Source of the DNA: CAVVEC01 sp963770485
GTDB taxonomy: Bacteria > Acidobacteriota > Terriglobia > Terriglobales > Acidobacteriaceae
DNA: 64,000 nucleotides
Assembly (NCBI GenBank): GCA_963770485.1
Contig: CAVYPX010000014.1
Span: 124,001 to 188,000, forward strand
Reading direction: 5' to 3'
The notes below the pieces were generated by a model. That model was not told the origin of the DNA. It ran no database searches and worked only from the letters and a program-made list of their open reading frames with translations. The position numbers and the translations under genes are program-made. Below are positions 41,801 through 50,162 of the stretch, one piece after another. Position 1 is the first letter of the stretch. Every line of letters starts with the position of its first letter.

Positions 41801-42341
41801 CATCGACCGGAGCGAGCAGAACCACGACGTTCGCCTGACTCCGATTCCGCTCGCCCGCGCGGACCTGCGCTTTCACGGGTTCCCCCTGAAGACCGAAAAC
41901 CAACCGCCGGGCAACGTCATGTATGTGTACGAGAAAGCCAGTTCCACTGGACCTTACACACGCCCCGCGGGCGCCTATACACGCTACGGAGACGTGCTCC
42001 CGCTGCTGACCTCTTTCGATGACCGCCTCGTGGTCTTCGGATCGGGCGATGAAGTTGCTTTGGACTTTGATCCGTCGAGACTTCCTGCTCTGCCCAAGGG
42101 CTGGGTGCGCGACTACTTCTTCGTGGCCAGCGGCTATGAGAAGGACATGGACTTCTACGCCTACGACTTCACCAGCGTGGATCCGCTTCCATTCCGCAGA
42201 ATGGGGACGTATCCATATCCTGCATCCAGGTCGTTTCCACTTGATGATGCGCACTTGAATTACATTTTGGAATACAACACGCGCTACATGTCTGGGAACG
42301 AGCAGCCTGGGTACCGGTTTGACTACCATTCGTCGAAATGA
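38838..42341 (+). CDS. TPR + CRTAC1 (FG-GAP/ASPIC) protein with novel C-terminal region
   Basis: 1167 aa from ATG 38838; the longer frame starts inside the preceding repeat. Signal/anchor: KPILFVSAAVVLAAVALFALVP. TPRs at about 35-190 (LNNLGAAYMNQQLFERALKAF, AWYNLGLLYKNAGAAPVAAD). Seven Ca-loop repeats (DYDGDGLIDLFLP, DYDNDGWVDIVAV and others, about 270-620). ASPIC domain about 640-715 (SAIGTKVEVFAAG, GSSGYLGQNSPYLTVGLG). Then about 450 residues with no domain I recognise, starting CPTLFVWNGRHYELVGDMLGAG, rich in Trp/Tyr/Asp. Third gene of the cluster and possibly its main extracytoplasmic scaffold. The final motif YNTRYMSGNEQPGYRFDYH looks structured, not random. Confidence 0.86.
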   Translation: MSKPILFVSAAVVLAAVALFALVPQDAPTARFVDKSAEAARLNNLGAAYMNQQLFERALKAFQEAAALDPKLQMAQLNQGIALLNLGRVDAAKPLLEQAVKQSPNDPHAWYNLGLLYKNAGAAPVAADAFRRVTEIDPNDADAWYFLGATYAESKQYPKATDAFQHALKLVPTHASAEFGLARASQQSGNLAGAREHLARFQHIKDAKLGSPITLAYGEQGKYSIAEESPLAPEKVPPATNVQFVDVRERAGLTTKPASKADDLASYLGPGACFLDYDGDGLIDLFLPDNGKEGGMSLYHNLGNGKFEDVTRKAGLDPTVHGNSCSVGDYDNDGWPDLVIEAGGVQLLHNQKNGAFRNATQSAGIRDKYGTPTFVDYDHDGDLDLYLTVGPTGSVPRPGDKFSGVLNYESIPSVMLRNNGNGTFTDVTKETGLGEPLPGIAAIGSDLNNDRAADLILTGYFSPVTVFQNLREGKFKATSPLQSLGVPESGVAVLDFDHDGWMDLAFTHFWGGTSGLTLWRNNHGESFDEVKLPATHWVRAYGVAAIDYDNDGWVDIVAVGETLQGKGEVRLFRNLGPDGFKDVTPDVGLDKIVLKDPRAIITGDYDNDGATDMLITQNHGPAVLLRNEGGNKNHWIRLNLKGLADNKSAIGTKVEVFAAGNRQKFEIAGSSGYLGQNSPYLTVGLGQAKQADIVRMLWPTGVLQDETEVAADREQKYMEIDRRGSSCPTLFVWNGRHYELVGDMLGAGVVGHWVGPDQRDIPRPTEYIKVDRSTIREKDDSRPSQNHERMGHPTLSFRFMEPLEEVVYLDQVKLLAVDHPAGFDVFPNEYFASGPPYPVFKVVTSRDPRSPAGAWDDHGHDVLPDLLAHRYFGDFELTAFHGFAKLHSLELDLGEPYRSGPLWLLLHGEVEYFTATSMFAAYQAGVEAVAPYVEALGTDGKWVKVIDDMGFPAGGPRTMTADLSGKLPPGGQRIRIWTNLQIYWDNILIDRSEQNHDVRLTPIPLARADLRFHGFPLKTENQPPGNVMYVYEKASSTGPYTRPAGAYTRYGDVLPLLTSFDDRLVVFGSGDEVALDFDPSRLPALPKGWVRDYFFVASGYEKDMDFYAYDFTSVDPLPFRRMGTYPYPASRSFPLDDAHLNYILEYNTRYMSGNEQPGYRFDYHSSK

Positions 42342-42443
42342 TCCGTGGCAGTGACGAAGCAAGAGCAGGCTGGTTGTCAAAACTGCGTACGGAATCGTTT
42401 TAATCGTTGACAGTTTAGCGCCGGCATAATCCAATACGCGGAG

Positions 42444-43880
42444 ATGGAACCCACTTCTCCCGCCCTTGCTTCCGCTCCACGCCTCAGGCGCACGCTCACT
42501 CTTTGGGATCTCATCCTATATGGCGTCATTGTCATCCAACCGGTCGCGCCCATGTCGGTGTTCGGCGTGCTCAGCCAGCGCGGCCACGGCCATGTCGTCA
42601 CGACAATCCTAATTGCGATGGTCGCGATGCTATTTACCGCGATCAGCTATGGCCGCATGGCCCGCGCCTATCCCAGTGCGGGTTCGGCGTTCACTTATGT
42701 CGGTCAGGAAATCAATCCTGCCCTCGGTTACGTCACCGGATGGAGCATGGTGATGGATTACATGCTTAATCCCATGATCTGCATCATCTGGATCAGCCAG
42801 CAGGCGCATGTATTCGCTCCCGGAATCCCGTACAGCGGCTGGGCGGTTTTCTTTGCCCTGGTTTTCACCGGCCTGAATATCCAGGGGGTGAAGACTTCGG
42901 CTCGCGTAAATACGGGATTAGCCGCCGCGATGGGCGTCGTGATTGCGATCTTTTTCGTCGCTGCGGCGCGATATGTGTTCGGAAATCCGCATGACGGAGC
43001 GGGCTTCTTCAGTCAGCCTTTCTACGATCCGCAGATGTGGAACACAAGAGCGGTGTTGGGGGGAACCTCGATTGCCGTGCTGACCTACATTGGATTCGAC
43101 GGCATCTCGACTCTATCGGAAGAGGCCGAGAAGCCGCGGCGGAACATCTTGCTCGCAACCGTGCTGACCTGCTGCGTTATTGGAATCCTGTCCGCCCTGG
43201 AAGTTTACGCGGCGCAACTGATATGGCCGGCTTCCCAGCCCTATCCCAACGTGGACACGGCATTCACCTTCGTGGCTGGGCGTGCCTGGGCGCCGCTGTT
43301 CGCTATCGTGGGGTTCACCCTGGTCGTGGCCAACTTCGGCTCCGGCATGGGAGCGCAACTGGGAGCGGCTCGCCTGCTCTATGGTATGGGACGCAGCGGC
43401 GCCTTGCCCAAATCTTTCTTTGGCGCGGTCGATCCCAAGCGGCACGTACCGCGCAACAATGTCCTCTTCGTTGGTGGACTGGCTCTGGCCGGCGCCTTCC
43501 TTCTGCCTTGGGTGGCCGCGGTTCCAACAATATTGGCCGGATTTCTCTCCAGTGGATACGGCAGAGATCTGGGGACACCTACCACCGGCTATGAACTCGG
43601 GGCGAACTTGCTAAATTTCGGCGCCCTGATTGCTTTCATGGGGGTGAACGCTGCGGCGTTTGTTCGCTACTATCTCCGCGAAGAGAAAAAGAGGCTGACC
43701 AATCTACTACCGCCGGTTTTAGGCTTCGTCATTTGCCTGCTTCTATGGTTGAACCTCAGCAACCAGGCGCTGATCTTTGGAACCATTTGGATGGTTGCAG
43801 GGATAGCCTTCGGCGCGTGGAAGACGCGCGGCTTCCGCGGCAACCTGGTGGATTTTGAGTTACCGCCGGAAGAAGCCTGA
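42444..43880 (+). CDS. APC-superfamily amino-acid permease
   Basis: 478 aa, about 12 membrane helices. First helix region TLWDLILYGVIVIQPVAPMSVFG with a conserved cytoplasmic loop, then AYPSAGSAFTYVGQEINPALGY and FDGISTLSEEAEKPRRNILLA, the APC signature. The EEAEKPRRNI motif is typical of the family. Imports an amino acid or related amine by proton symport or exchange; substrate not inferable. Stands alone, 102 bp after the CRTAC1 cluster. Confidence 0.92.
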   Translation: MEPTSPALASAPRLRRTLTLWDLILYGVIVIQPVAPMSVFGVLSQRGHGHVVTTILIAMVAMLFTAISYGRMARAYPSAGSAFTYVGQEINPALGYVTGWSMVMDYMLNPMICIIWISQQAHVFAPGIPYSGWAVFFALVFTGLNIQGVKTSARVNTGLAAAMGVVIAIFFVAAARYVFGNPHDGAGFFSQPFYDPQMWNTRAVLGGTSIAVLTYIGFDGISTLSEEAEKPRRNILLATVLTCCVIGILSALEVYAAQLIWPASQPYPNVDTAFTFVAGRAWAPLFAIVGFTLVVANFGSGMGAQLGAARLLYGMGRSGALPKSFFGAVDPKRHVPRNNVLFVGGLALAGAFLLPWVAAVPTILAGFLSSGYGRDLGTPTTGYELGANLLNFGALIAFMGVNAAAFVRYYLREEKKRLTNLLPPVLGFVICLLLWLNLSNQALIFGTIWMVAGIAFGAWKTRGFRGNLVDFELPPEEA

Positions 43881-43998
43881 AGAGAGGGTCTATGCCGTCA
43901 GTGCCCGTCCTTCCGGTCATGATGTTGCAAAAGGATAACTACCCGCCCTTGGTAATGGGCTAGCGGTCACATTTCGCCCATTTCGGGAACTTAATAAC

Positions 43999-44016
43999 GT
44001 TGCAAGAACTTGCAAC
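43999..44016. promoter_or_regulatory. 18-bp palindrome before the HicB-like module
   Basis: GTTGCAAGAACTTGCAAC, a perfect palindrome, 92 bp before the ATG at 44109. Likely operator, perhaps of the HicB-like protein. Confidence 0.55.
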
Positions 44017-44108
44017 CCAAAAAGCGGCTGCGTAATCAAATAAGATTACATACGTAACTTGCCGCGTGCTAGACTCCGAAGTTAACTGGCCTGTGGAGAA
44101 ACCCCGTG

Positions 44109-44447
44109 ATGCCGCGAATTAAAAAGCCGTTCACACTTCCGATGGTGCTAACGAACCTCATGATTCATAACGGCAAGCACGTCGCGCATTCGCTCGACTT
44201 CGATATAGTGTGCGTTGCCGAAAACGAGGACGAAGCGTGGGAAAAGCTTTCTTTGGCAATCAAGACGTATGTTGAGTTTGGAATCAGCAACGGCTGGCAA
44301 GATTCGATCATCTTTCCCGCTCCTCAAGAATTCTGGGACAAGCTCACGCCAGATACGCCACTGAAAATCGGGCCGCCTATTCTCATCGCTGGCATAGAAC
44401 GCAAGGTGCTGGAGGCCGAGGTAAGTGAAGATTGCGTGGCTGCTTGA
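44109..44447 (+). CDS. HicB/DUF1902-like protein
   Basis: 112 aa from ATG 44109 (GGAGAAA 8 nt upstream; GTG 44106 less likely). The core HSLDFDIVCVAENEDEAWEKLSLAIKTYVEFGISNGW resembles the HicB-type partially degraded RNase H-like fold, in which an antitoxin-like domain has a D/N at the end of a strand and an amphipathic helix. It lacks an obvious C-terminal DNA-binding RHH or HTH. It overlaps the next gene by 23 nt, so they form one module; the order (HicB-like first) is that of hicBA systems. Toxin-antitoxin function is inference. Confidence 0.6.
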   Translation: MPRIKKPFTLPMVLTNLMIHNGKHVAHSLDFDIVCVAENEDEAWEKLSLAIKTYVEFGISNGWQDSIIFPAPQEFWDKLTPDTPLKIGPPILIAGIERKVLEAEVSEDCVAA

Positions 44448-44697
44448 GCAATTACGGCCCGTTTCCGAAATCCAGACGGTAGAGACCATCCACCCGGACG
44501 GAACGCGAACATACACTTTCTCCAGCATTTATCCGTTTCCCCGTATCCCCGAGCCAGTTTGGTACGTCATTGTGGTTAAGCCCGACCAAGAGGACATAGA
44601 TGACCGGGAAATAGAGGCGATGCTGCGACATCTTTGGATGTTCCAATTAGATTTGCTTCCCAAGAAACCAGAGCGAAAACCCGGCAAGAAGAAATAG
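44425..44697 (+). CDS. HicA-position small protein of unknown family
   Basis: 90 aa, GTG start inside the upstream gene. Sequence: KIAWLLEQLRPVSEIQTVET, IHPDGTRTYTFSSIYPFPRI, PEPVWYVIVVKPDQEDIDDR, then a basic tail (KKPERKPGKKK). It lacks the G-S/T-H-x motif of HicA, so it is not a standard HicA. Predicted small alpha/beta protein with a lysine-rich end that might bind RNA. Partner of the HicB-like protein by overlap. Confidence 0.55.
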   Translation: MKIAWLLEQLRPVSEIQTVETIHPDGTRTYTFSSIYPFPRIPEPVWYVIVVKPDQEDIDDREIEAMLRHLWMFQLDLLPKKPERKPGKKK

Positions 44698-44721
44698 ACA
44701 ATTCAAGACAGCCAGCCCTTC

Positions 44722-44873
44722 GGTAGTGGTGCAGTTTGCCATTGTCATCCCGAGCCGCCCTGTTTTGGCGGTCGAGGGATCTGGGCGCGCCGTGCGAATG
44801 CCTCGCGTCCTTTGCGAGGCGATATATCGCACGCTTGGCGCGCATCCCTAAACAGGCAAACTGCACCACCACC
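44722..44873. repeat. MITE-like hairpin element
   Basis: About 152 bp with 19-bp near-perfect terminal inverted repeats: GGTAGTGGTGCAGTTTGCC / GGCAAACTGCACCACCACC (18 of 19 pair). Inside are nested inverted repeats (GGCGCGCCGTGCGA / TCGCACGCTTGGCGCGC and CCTCGC / GCGAGG). No ORF. Located between the HicB-like module and ppiD. Confidence 0.75.
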
Positions 44874-44949
44874 AGCCATGGCGTGATGGATTTCCCGCCC
44901 TTTAGTTTATAATTCTTAATTCCGCTTTGTTTCCCGGAGCCATAACAAG

Positions 44950-46944
44950 ATGATTCGATTTCTGCAAACCCCTGGCCCGATCAAGAAGATCCTTCTTGGT
45001 GGGCTGTTGACCGTCATTTGTGTCTTCATGGTAATCACCCTGGTCCCCGGTTTCGGCAGCTCCAACTTCTTTGGGGGCGCGGCGCCGGAGCGGGGCGTCG
45101 TGGCCAAAGTGGCCGGCAATGATATCACCACGATGGAAGTGTTGCGCGCGGCCAAGCAGATGGTGCGGCAGCAATTCCCCAAAGGAGGAGCGCAGGCTTC
45201 GATGTTGCTGCCCTTCTTTGCGTCGCAGGCGGCGCAGCAGTTAATCAACGAGAAGGTAATTCTCACCGAAGCCGACCGTCTGGGCTTGCGCGCGACCGAT
45301 GAAGATGTGCGCGACGAGCTGCAGCATGGCCGCTACGCAGAGGTCTTTTTTCCCGGCGGCAACTTCATTGGACAAGTAGCCTACGAGGAACGGCTCCAGC
45401 AGGCAGACCTGACCATACCGATGTTTGAGCAATCCGTGAAGGACGAGATTCTGTTCGACAAGCTGCGCACTTTGGTGGCAGGCAGCGCTGCGGTAACCGA
45501 GGCGGAAATTCACCAGCAGTTTGAGAAACAGAATACCAAGGTCAACTTTGATTATGCTGTGCTTCGGAAAGAGGACATCCTCAAGGAAATTCATCCCACC
45601 GACGCCGAACTGAACGCCTTCTACGAACGCAAGAAAGCGAGCTACAGCAATTCGATTCCCGAAAAGCGCAAGATCCGGTACGCGCTGGTGGATACCGCTA
45701 AGATTCAAGGCGAGACCCAAGTCAGCCGGCAGGATCTGCAGGCTTATTACGATCAGCACCGTGACGACTATCGTGTGCCGGATCAGGTCAACGTCCGCCA
45801 CATTCTGATCAAAACACCGCTCCCTGGCCCCGACGGTAAAGTGGACGCGAAAGGCGTGGACGAAGCCCGCAAGAAGGCGGAAGATGTCCTGAAGCAATTG
45901 AAGTCGGGCGCAAACTTCGCCGACCTGGCCAAGAAATATTCCGAAGACGCCAGCAGCGCCAAGGATGGCGGCTCATTGGGATGGATACAGCGCGGCCGCT
46001 TTCCCGCCGACGTCGACAAAGCTGCATTCTCGCTTCCCAAGGGCGGGACCAGCGACGTAATCGATACGGGCTCGGGCTTCGACGTCATTCGCGTAGAAGA
46101 CAAACAGGACGCACACGTCAAGACACTGGACGAGATCAAGAGCGAGATCGAGCCCGTGATCAAGTCACAGAAAGCGACACAAGCCGCTGAAGGCCAGGCC
46201 AACACGTTGCTCAGCCAAGCCCGCGGCGGGAGCCTCGACAAAGCGGCTGCGGCTAACGGCTTGCAAGTCGTGACAACCGACTTCATCAGCCGTACCGATT
46301 CGCCGCCGGGCATTGGAACCGCGCCTCAGTTCATGGACGCTGTGTTCAACGAGGCGGAAAAATCTCCACCCGATGAGGTGCAGTTGCCCCAGGGATTTGC
46401 GGTGTTCGAGTTACTGGCGATCCAACCGCCGGCCACACCCACTTTCGAGCAGATCCGCAACCGGGTGGAGACAGAATTTAAGAACGAGCGCGCTTCGACT
46501 CTGCTGTCCCAAAAGACGCAGGAGCTCTCCGACCGCGCCAAAGCCGGGCACGACTTGAAGAAAGCGGCAAAAGAACTGGGTGCCACTGTGAAAACCAGCG
46601 ATTTCGTGCTGCCGGATGGACAAGTTCCCGATGTTGGCTCGATGTCCGGACCGGCTTCTGTCGCCTTCACCCTCAAACCGGGCGAGATCAGCGGCCCGAT
46701 CAATACCAGCACCACCGGTGTTGTACTAACTCTCTTAGAGAAGCAGCAACCCACGGACCAGGACTTTGCCGCGAAGAAAGATCAGATCCGCGATTCGCTG
46801 TTGCAAACCAAGCAATCGGAATTGTTCGGTCTGTTCGTATCCAGCCTGCGGGGGCAGATGGAGAAGTCCGGGAAGATCAAGATTAACGAGCAAGAGCTGA
46901 AAACCTTGACCAAGCAGCAGAGTGAAGAGGATCAAGGCGAGTAA
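44950..46944 (+). CDS. PpiD/SurA-type periplasmic peptidyl-prolyl isomerase
   Basis: 664 aa. Single N-terminal membrane anchor (KKILLGGLLTVICVFMVITLVPGF), a SurA_N-like chaperone domain (VVAKVAGNDITTMEVLRAAKQM to about residue 180) and a central parvulin rotamase domain (DQVNVRHILIKT ... GANFADLAKKYSEDASSAKDGGSLGWIQRGRF, about 280-385), then a second, degenerate domain. Length matches PpiD (about 620). Helps fold newly exported proteins; suits a cell with large secreted beta-propeller proteins such as those at 28 and 37-42 kb. Followed by malQ after 108 bp. Confidence 0.92.
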   Translation: MIRFLQTPGPIKKILLGGLLTVICVFMVITLVPGFGSSNFFGGAAPERGVVAKVAGNDITTMEVLRAAKQMVRQQFPKGGAQASMLLPFFASQAAQQLINEKVILTEADRLGLRATDEDVRDELQHGRYAEVFFPGGNFIGQVAYEERLQQADLTIPMFEQSVKDEILFDKLRTLVAGSAAVTEAEIHQQFEKQNTKVNFDYAVLRKEDILKEIHPTDAELNAFYERKKASYSNSIPEKRKIRYALVDTAKIQGETQVSRQDLQAYYDQHRDDYRVPDQVNVRHILIKTPLPGPDGKVDAKGVDEARKKAEDVLKQLKSGANFADLAKKYSEDASSAKDGGSLGWIQRGRFPADVDKAAFSLPKGGTSDVIDTGSGFDVIRVEDKQDAHVKTLDEIKSEIEPVIKSQKATQAAEGQANTLLSQARGGSLDKAAAANGLQVVTTDFISRTDSPPGIGTAPQFMDAVFNEAEKSPPDEVQLPQGFAVFELLAIQPPATPTFEQIRNRVETEFKNERASTLLSQKTQELSDRAKAGHDLKKAAKELGATVKTSDFVLPDGQVPDVGSMSGPASVAFTLKPGEISGPINTSTTGVVLTLLEKQQPTDQDFAAKKDQIRDSLLQTKQSELFGLFVSSLRGQMEKSGKIKINEQELKTLTKQQSEEDQGE

Positions 46945-47052
46945 CGGAGTGGCGTAAGTAAGTGGGCGGAGCCGAATCTGGCTCTGGCGGTGACGATATC
47001 CTCACAACCGAGTTACTCACCTTGAGTAGTTCAGGCGGAGCAGTAGCGATCC

Positions 47053-48579
47053 ATGTTATTCCCACGCTCGACCGGAATTCTGCTCCATCCAGTGTCGTTG
47101 CCGTCGCGTGGCGGCATTGGAGACTTTGGCTCGGCCGCTTACGAGTTTCTTGATTTTCTGGCATCCGCCCGCCAGGGACTTTGGCAGGTGCTGCCGCTCG
47201 GTCCACCCGCCAACGGAAATTCCCCTTACTCATCGACCTCCGCGTTTGCCGGCAATCCCTTACTGATCAGCCTGGAGCGTCTGGAAGAGCATGGCTGGAT
47301 CGACGCATCGTGTTTGAAAGCGCTTCCCGATGCGACTGGTCTCATCGACTACGACGAGGTTAGCAGGCACAAGCTTCCCCTGCTCGTCGAAGCCACCCGC
47401 AAGTTTCTAAAGGCGGGCGAGTCCCAGCCTCGCTACGAGCAATTTTGCGCGCAGAACGAGTGGTGGTTGGAAGACTTTGTACTTTACGACAGCCTGAGGG
47501 ATCGCTACAGCAAACAATCCTGGAATCACTGGCCCGGCGAACTGGCGCGCCGCGAGCCAGAAGCGCTGCAGGCTGCGCGCGTGGAACTCGCCTCGGAGAT
47601 GGCCTCGCGCCGCGTCATTCAGTTCTTTTTCTATGAGCAGTGGCGCGCCCTGCGGCTTTATTGCGCGCAGAAGGCGATCCGCGTGGTCGGCGATATCGCC
47701 ATCTTTGTCGATTACGACAGCGCCGACGTTTGGGTCCACCGCGATCTTTTTCGTCTCAAGGAGAACCTCGATCCCGAAGTCGTTTCCGGCGTTCCACCGG
47801 ACGCGTATAGCGCCACTGGCCAGCGCTGGGGCAATCCTCTCTACAATTGGGATGCGATGCGGAGAAGGGGTTACAAGTGGTGGGTCCAGCGTTTGCGATG
47901 GGCCACGCAGACCTGCGACTTCATTCGTCTCGATCATTTTCGCGGTTTCGCGCAATTCTGGGAGATTCCGGCCAGCGACCCGACCGCGATGAATGGCCGG
48001 TGGGTGGATGGGCCAAGAGATGACCTGTTCGACAAGCTGCGTGAGGAACTGGGCGGGCTGCCATTTTTTGCCGAGGACCTGGGTTACATTACTCCCGACG
48101 TGCACGAGCTGCGCGAGCGCCACCAGATCCCCGGCATGGCAGTCTTACAGTTTGGCTTTGGTGATCCCGGAGCGCACGTCTACTTGCCGCATCGGCTCAC
48201 CCCAGACCGCGTGGTCTATACCGGCACTCACGACAATGACACCACCTTGGGCTGGTGGAACTCCGGCGCAACCGATCACGAGCGGCGGGCTGCGGAGGCT
48301 TATCTGGGGTGCTGCGAAGACAGAATCAATTGGGCTTTGATCCGCGCGGCCCAGGCTTCGGTGGCCAGCTTGTCCGTCGTCCCTCTGCAGGATGTGTTGG
48401 GATTGGGCAGCGAAGCTCGCCTGAACATTCCCAGCCGGCAAGTGGGCAATTATCTATGGCGCTACCAGCCGGGTTCGCTGACCCCAGCCCTGGCAGCGAA
48501 ACTAGCGAGCTTGGCCGAGGTGACTGACCGGCTGCCCCAACCGCTGCCCGTGCCGCCAAGCGAAGACTTTGCCGCTTGA
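47053..48579 (+). CDS. malQ: 4-alpha-glucanotransferase (amylomaltase)
   Basis: 508 aa GH77 enzyme that rearranges alpha-1,4-glucans in glycogen/maltodextrin metabolism. Motifs: LPLGPPANGNSPYSSTSAFAGNP near the N-terminus, nucleophile Asp in FIRLDHFRGFAQFWEIPA, acid/base Glu in LPFFAEDLGYITPDV, and Asp in YTGTHDNDTTLGWW. Length normal for bacterial MalQ (about 500). The C-terminus continues to residue 508 with a Pro-rich end. Cytoplasmic. Confidence 0.95.
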   Translation: MLFPRSTGILLHPVSLPSRGGIGDFGSAAYEFLDFLASARQGLWQVLPLGPPANGNSPYSSTSAFAGNPLLISLERLEEHGWIDASCLKALPDATGLIDYDEVSRHKLPLLVEATRKFLKAGESQPRYEQFCAQNEWWLEDFVLYDSLRDRYSKQSWNHWPGELARREPEALQAARVELASEMASRRVIQFFFYEQWRALRLYCAQKAIRVVGDIAIFVDYDSADVWVHRDLFRLKENLDPEVVSGVPPDAYSATGQRWGNPLYNWDAMRRRGYKWWVQRLRWATQTCDFIRLDHFRGFAQFWEIPASDPTAMNGRWVDGPRDDLFDKLREELGGLPFFAEDLGYITPDVHELRERHQIPGMAVLQFGFGDPGAHVYLPHRLTPDRVVYTGTHDNDTTLGWWNSGATDHERRAAEAYLGCCEDRINWALIRAAQASVASLSVVPLQDVLGLGSEARLNIPSRQVGNYLWRYQPGSLTPALAAKLASLAEVTDRLPQPLPVPPSEDFAA

Positions 48580-48759
48580 CCATCCGCAAATGGGGGCACA
48601 ATATTGTGGCCCTTCAACCAAATTGTCATTCCGAGCGTAGCGAGGAATCTGCAGTTGCCTGAAGTTCGAAAATCCTGGATTCCTCATGCGGAAAGCGAGT
48701 TGGGAATGTCAGTGTTCTTGCTCAGTCCAGTCACAATAATATGTACTTCTCAATAATGT

Positions 48760-48776
48760 GGTTCCCCTCTGGAACC
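48760..48776. promoter_or_regulatory. inverted repeat before the ABC transporter genes
   Basis: GGTTCC-N5-GGAACC, 43 bp before the GTG at 48819. The half-site is the same as in the palindrome before the XRE gene (52666-52690). Confidence 0.45.
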
Positions 48777-48818
48777 GAAATCGTGTATAGGTGTATGCGA
48801 GGTTCGGAGTGAAGCTCA

Positions 48819-50162
48819 GTGGAGAATGCGATCATCCAGGCTCGCGCGGTCGAGAAGTTCTACGTCCAACCGGACGGCAACCGCATTGAGGTGATTGCGC
48901 CCACTGATCTGGAAATTTCTCCGGACAAGATTGTCGCCCTCCTCGGTCCCTCCGGCTCCGGCAAATCCACGCTGCTGCGAATTCTGACCGGCCTTTCCAT
49001 GCCTTCATCGGGGCAGGTGTTCTGGCACGGAGCGCCCATCGACGGTCGCGCCCCCAATGTTGCGATCGTCTTCCAAAGCTTCGCATTATTTCCCTGGCTG
49101 AACGTTCTGGAAAACGTGGAAGCGCCGCTGGAAGCACGCGGTGTCGGCGCCATTGAACGGCGCAAGCGCGCGCTCAAGATGGTGGATACGGTAGGGCTCG
49201 ACGGCTTTGAGACCGCCTATCCCAAAGAGCTTTCCGGCGGGATGAAACAACGTGTGGGATTTGCCCGCGCGCTGGTGGTCGAGCCGGAAGTATTGTTTAT
49301 GGACGAACCCTTTTCCGCTCTCGATGTGCTCACAGCGGAAAACCTGCGCGGTGAACTGCTGGAACTCTGGCTCAGCAAGAAAATGCCGGCCCGCGCCATC
49401 TTCGTAGTTACGCACAATATTGAAGAGGCGGTCTTGCTGGCGGACCGGGTCATCGTTCTGGCAAAAAATCCGGGACGCATTCGCTCCGATTTCGCGATCG
49501 CGTTGCCCCAGCCCCGCGACCGGAAGGCGCCTCGATTTGTCGAGCTGGTGGACTACGTCTACAAAATTATGACGCAGCCTGATGTGGAGCATGCGCTACC
49601 CGCCCAGGGACAAGCACTCAAATCGGCTCAAGGTCGCAAAGAAAAGTACCAGATGCTGCCTCACGCCCGTCCCGGTGGCATTGCCGGCCTGCTCGAGCTT
49701 CTCCACGACCGCGGCGGACGCGAAGATCTTTATCGGCTCGCCGAGCAATTGGCCATGGATGTCGATGACCTCTTGCCCATCGTCGAAGCCGGCGCCATGC
49801 TGGGTTTTGCCACACTGAAGGAAGGAGACGCGGAAATCACAGCGGAAGGTGCTGCTTTCGCCGAAGCCGACATCCTTACCCGCAAGCTCCTTTTTCGCGA
49901 AGCTGCGCTCAAACACGTCGCGATTCTGCAGTGCATCGAGAGCGTGCTGAAAGCCAAGTCCGATCATTCCATCCCGGAAGAATTCTTCCATGACATTCTC
50001 GATGAGCATTTCAGCCAGGACGAAGTCGAACGCCAGTTCGAAACCGCGATGAACTGGGGACGTTATGCCGAAATCTTCGACCATGATCCGGAGAAGGGGC
50101 GGCTCGTCCTGACCGAACCGGGCGCGGAGTCCAATCACCACGCGGCCGCGGTGAAGCCATGA
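48819..50162 (+). CDS. ABC transporter ATPase of NitT/Tau type with C-terminal extension
   Basis: 447 aa, GTG start with GGAG upstream. ATPase domain about 1-250: GPSGSGKSTLL (Walker A), LSGGMKQRVGFARAL (signature), VLFMDEPFSALD (Walker B), HNIEEAVLLADRVIVL. The remaining about 190 residues (GGIAGLLELLHDRGGREDLYRL ... LAMDVDDLLPIVEAGAMLGFA ... FFHDILDEHFSQDEVERQFET) form the AAA-associated domain seen in a subset of nitrate/sulfonate/taurine-like ATPases, probably regulatory. It overlaps the permease by 4 nt (ATGA). No substrate-binding protein gene adjacent. Substrate unknown. Confidence 0.9.
   Translation: MENAIIQARAVEKFYVQPDGNRIEVIAPTDLEISPDKIVALLGPSGSGKSTLLRILTGLSMPSSGQVFWHGAPIDGRAPNVAIVFQSFALFPWLNVLENVEAPLEARGVGAIERRKRALKMVDTVGLDGFETAYPKELSGGMKQRVGFARALVVEPEVLFMDEPFSALDVLTAENLRGELLELWLSKKMPARAIFVVTHNIEEAVLLADRVIVLAKNPGRIRSDFAIALPQPRDRKAPRFVELVDYVYKIMTQPDVEHALPAQGQALKSAQGRKEKYQMLPHARPGGIAGLLELLHDRGGREDLYRLAEQLAMDVDDLLPIVEAGAMLGFATLKEGDAEITAEGAAFAEADILTRKLLFREAALKHVAILQCIESVLKAKSDHSIPEEFFHDILDEHFSQDEVERQFETAMNWGRYAEIFDHDPEKGRLVLTEPGAESNHHAAAVKP

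Noticed and set aside
41466..42434. 322-aa minus-strand open frame
   Set aside because: Antisense to the TPR-CRTAC1 gene, biased composition, no motif.
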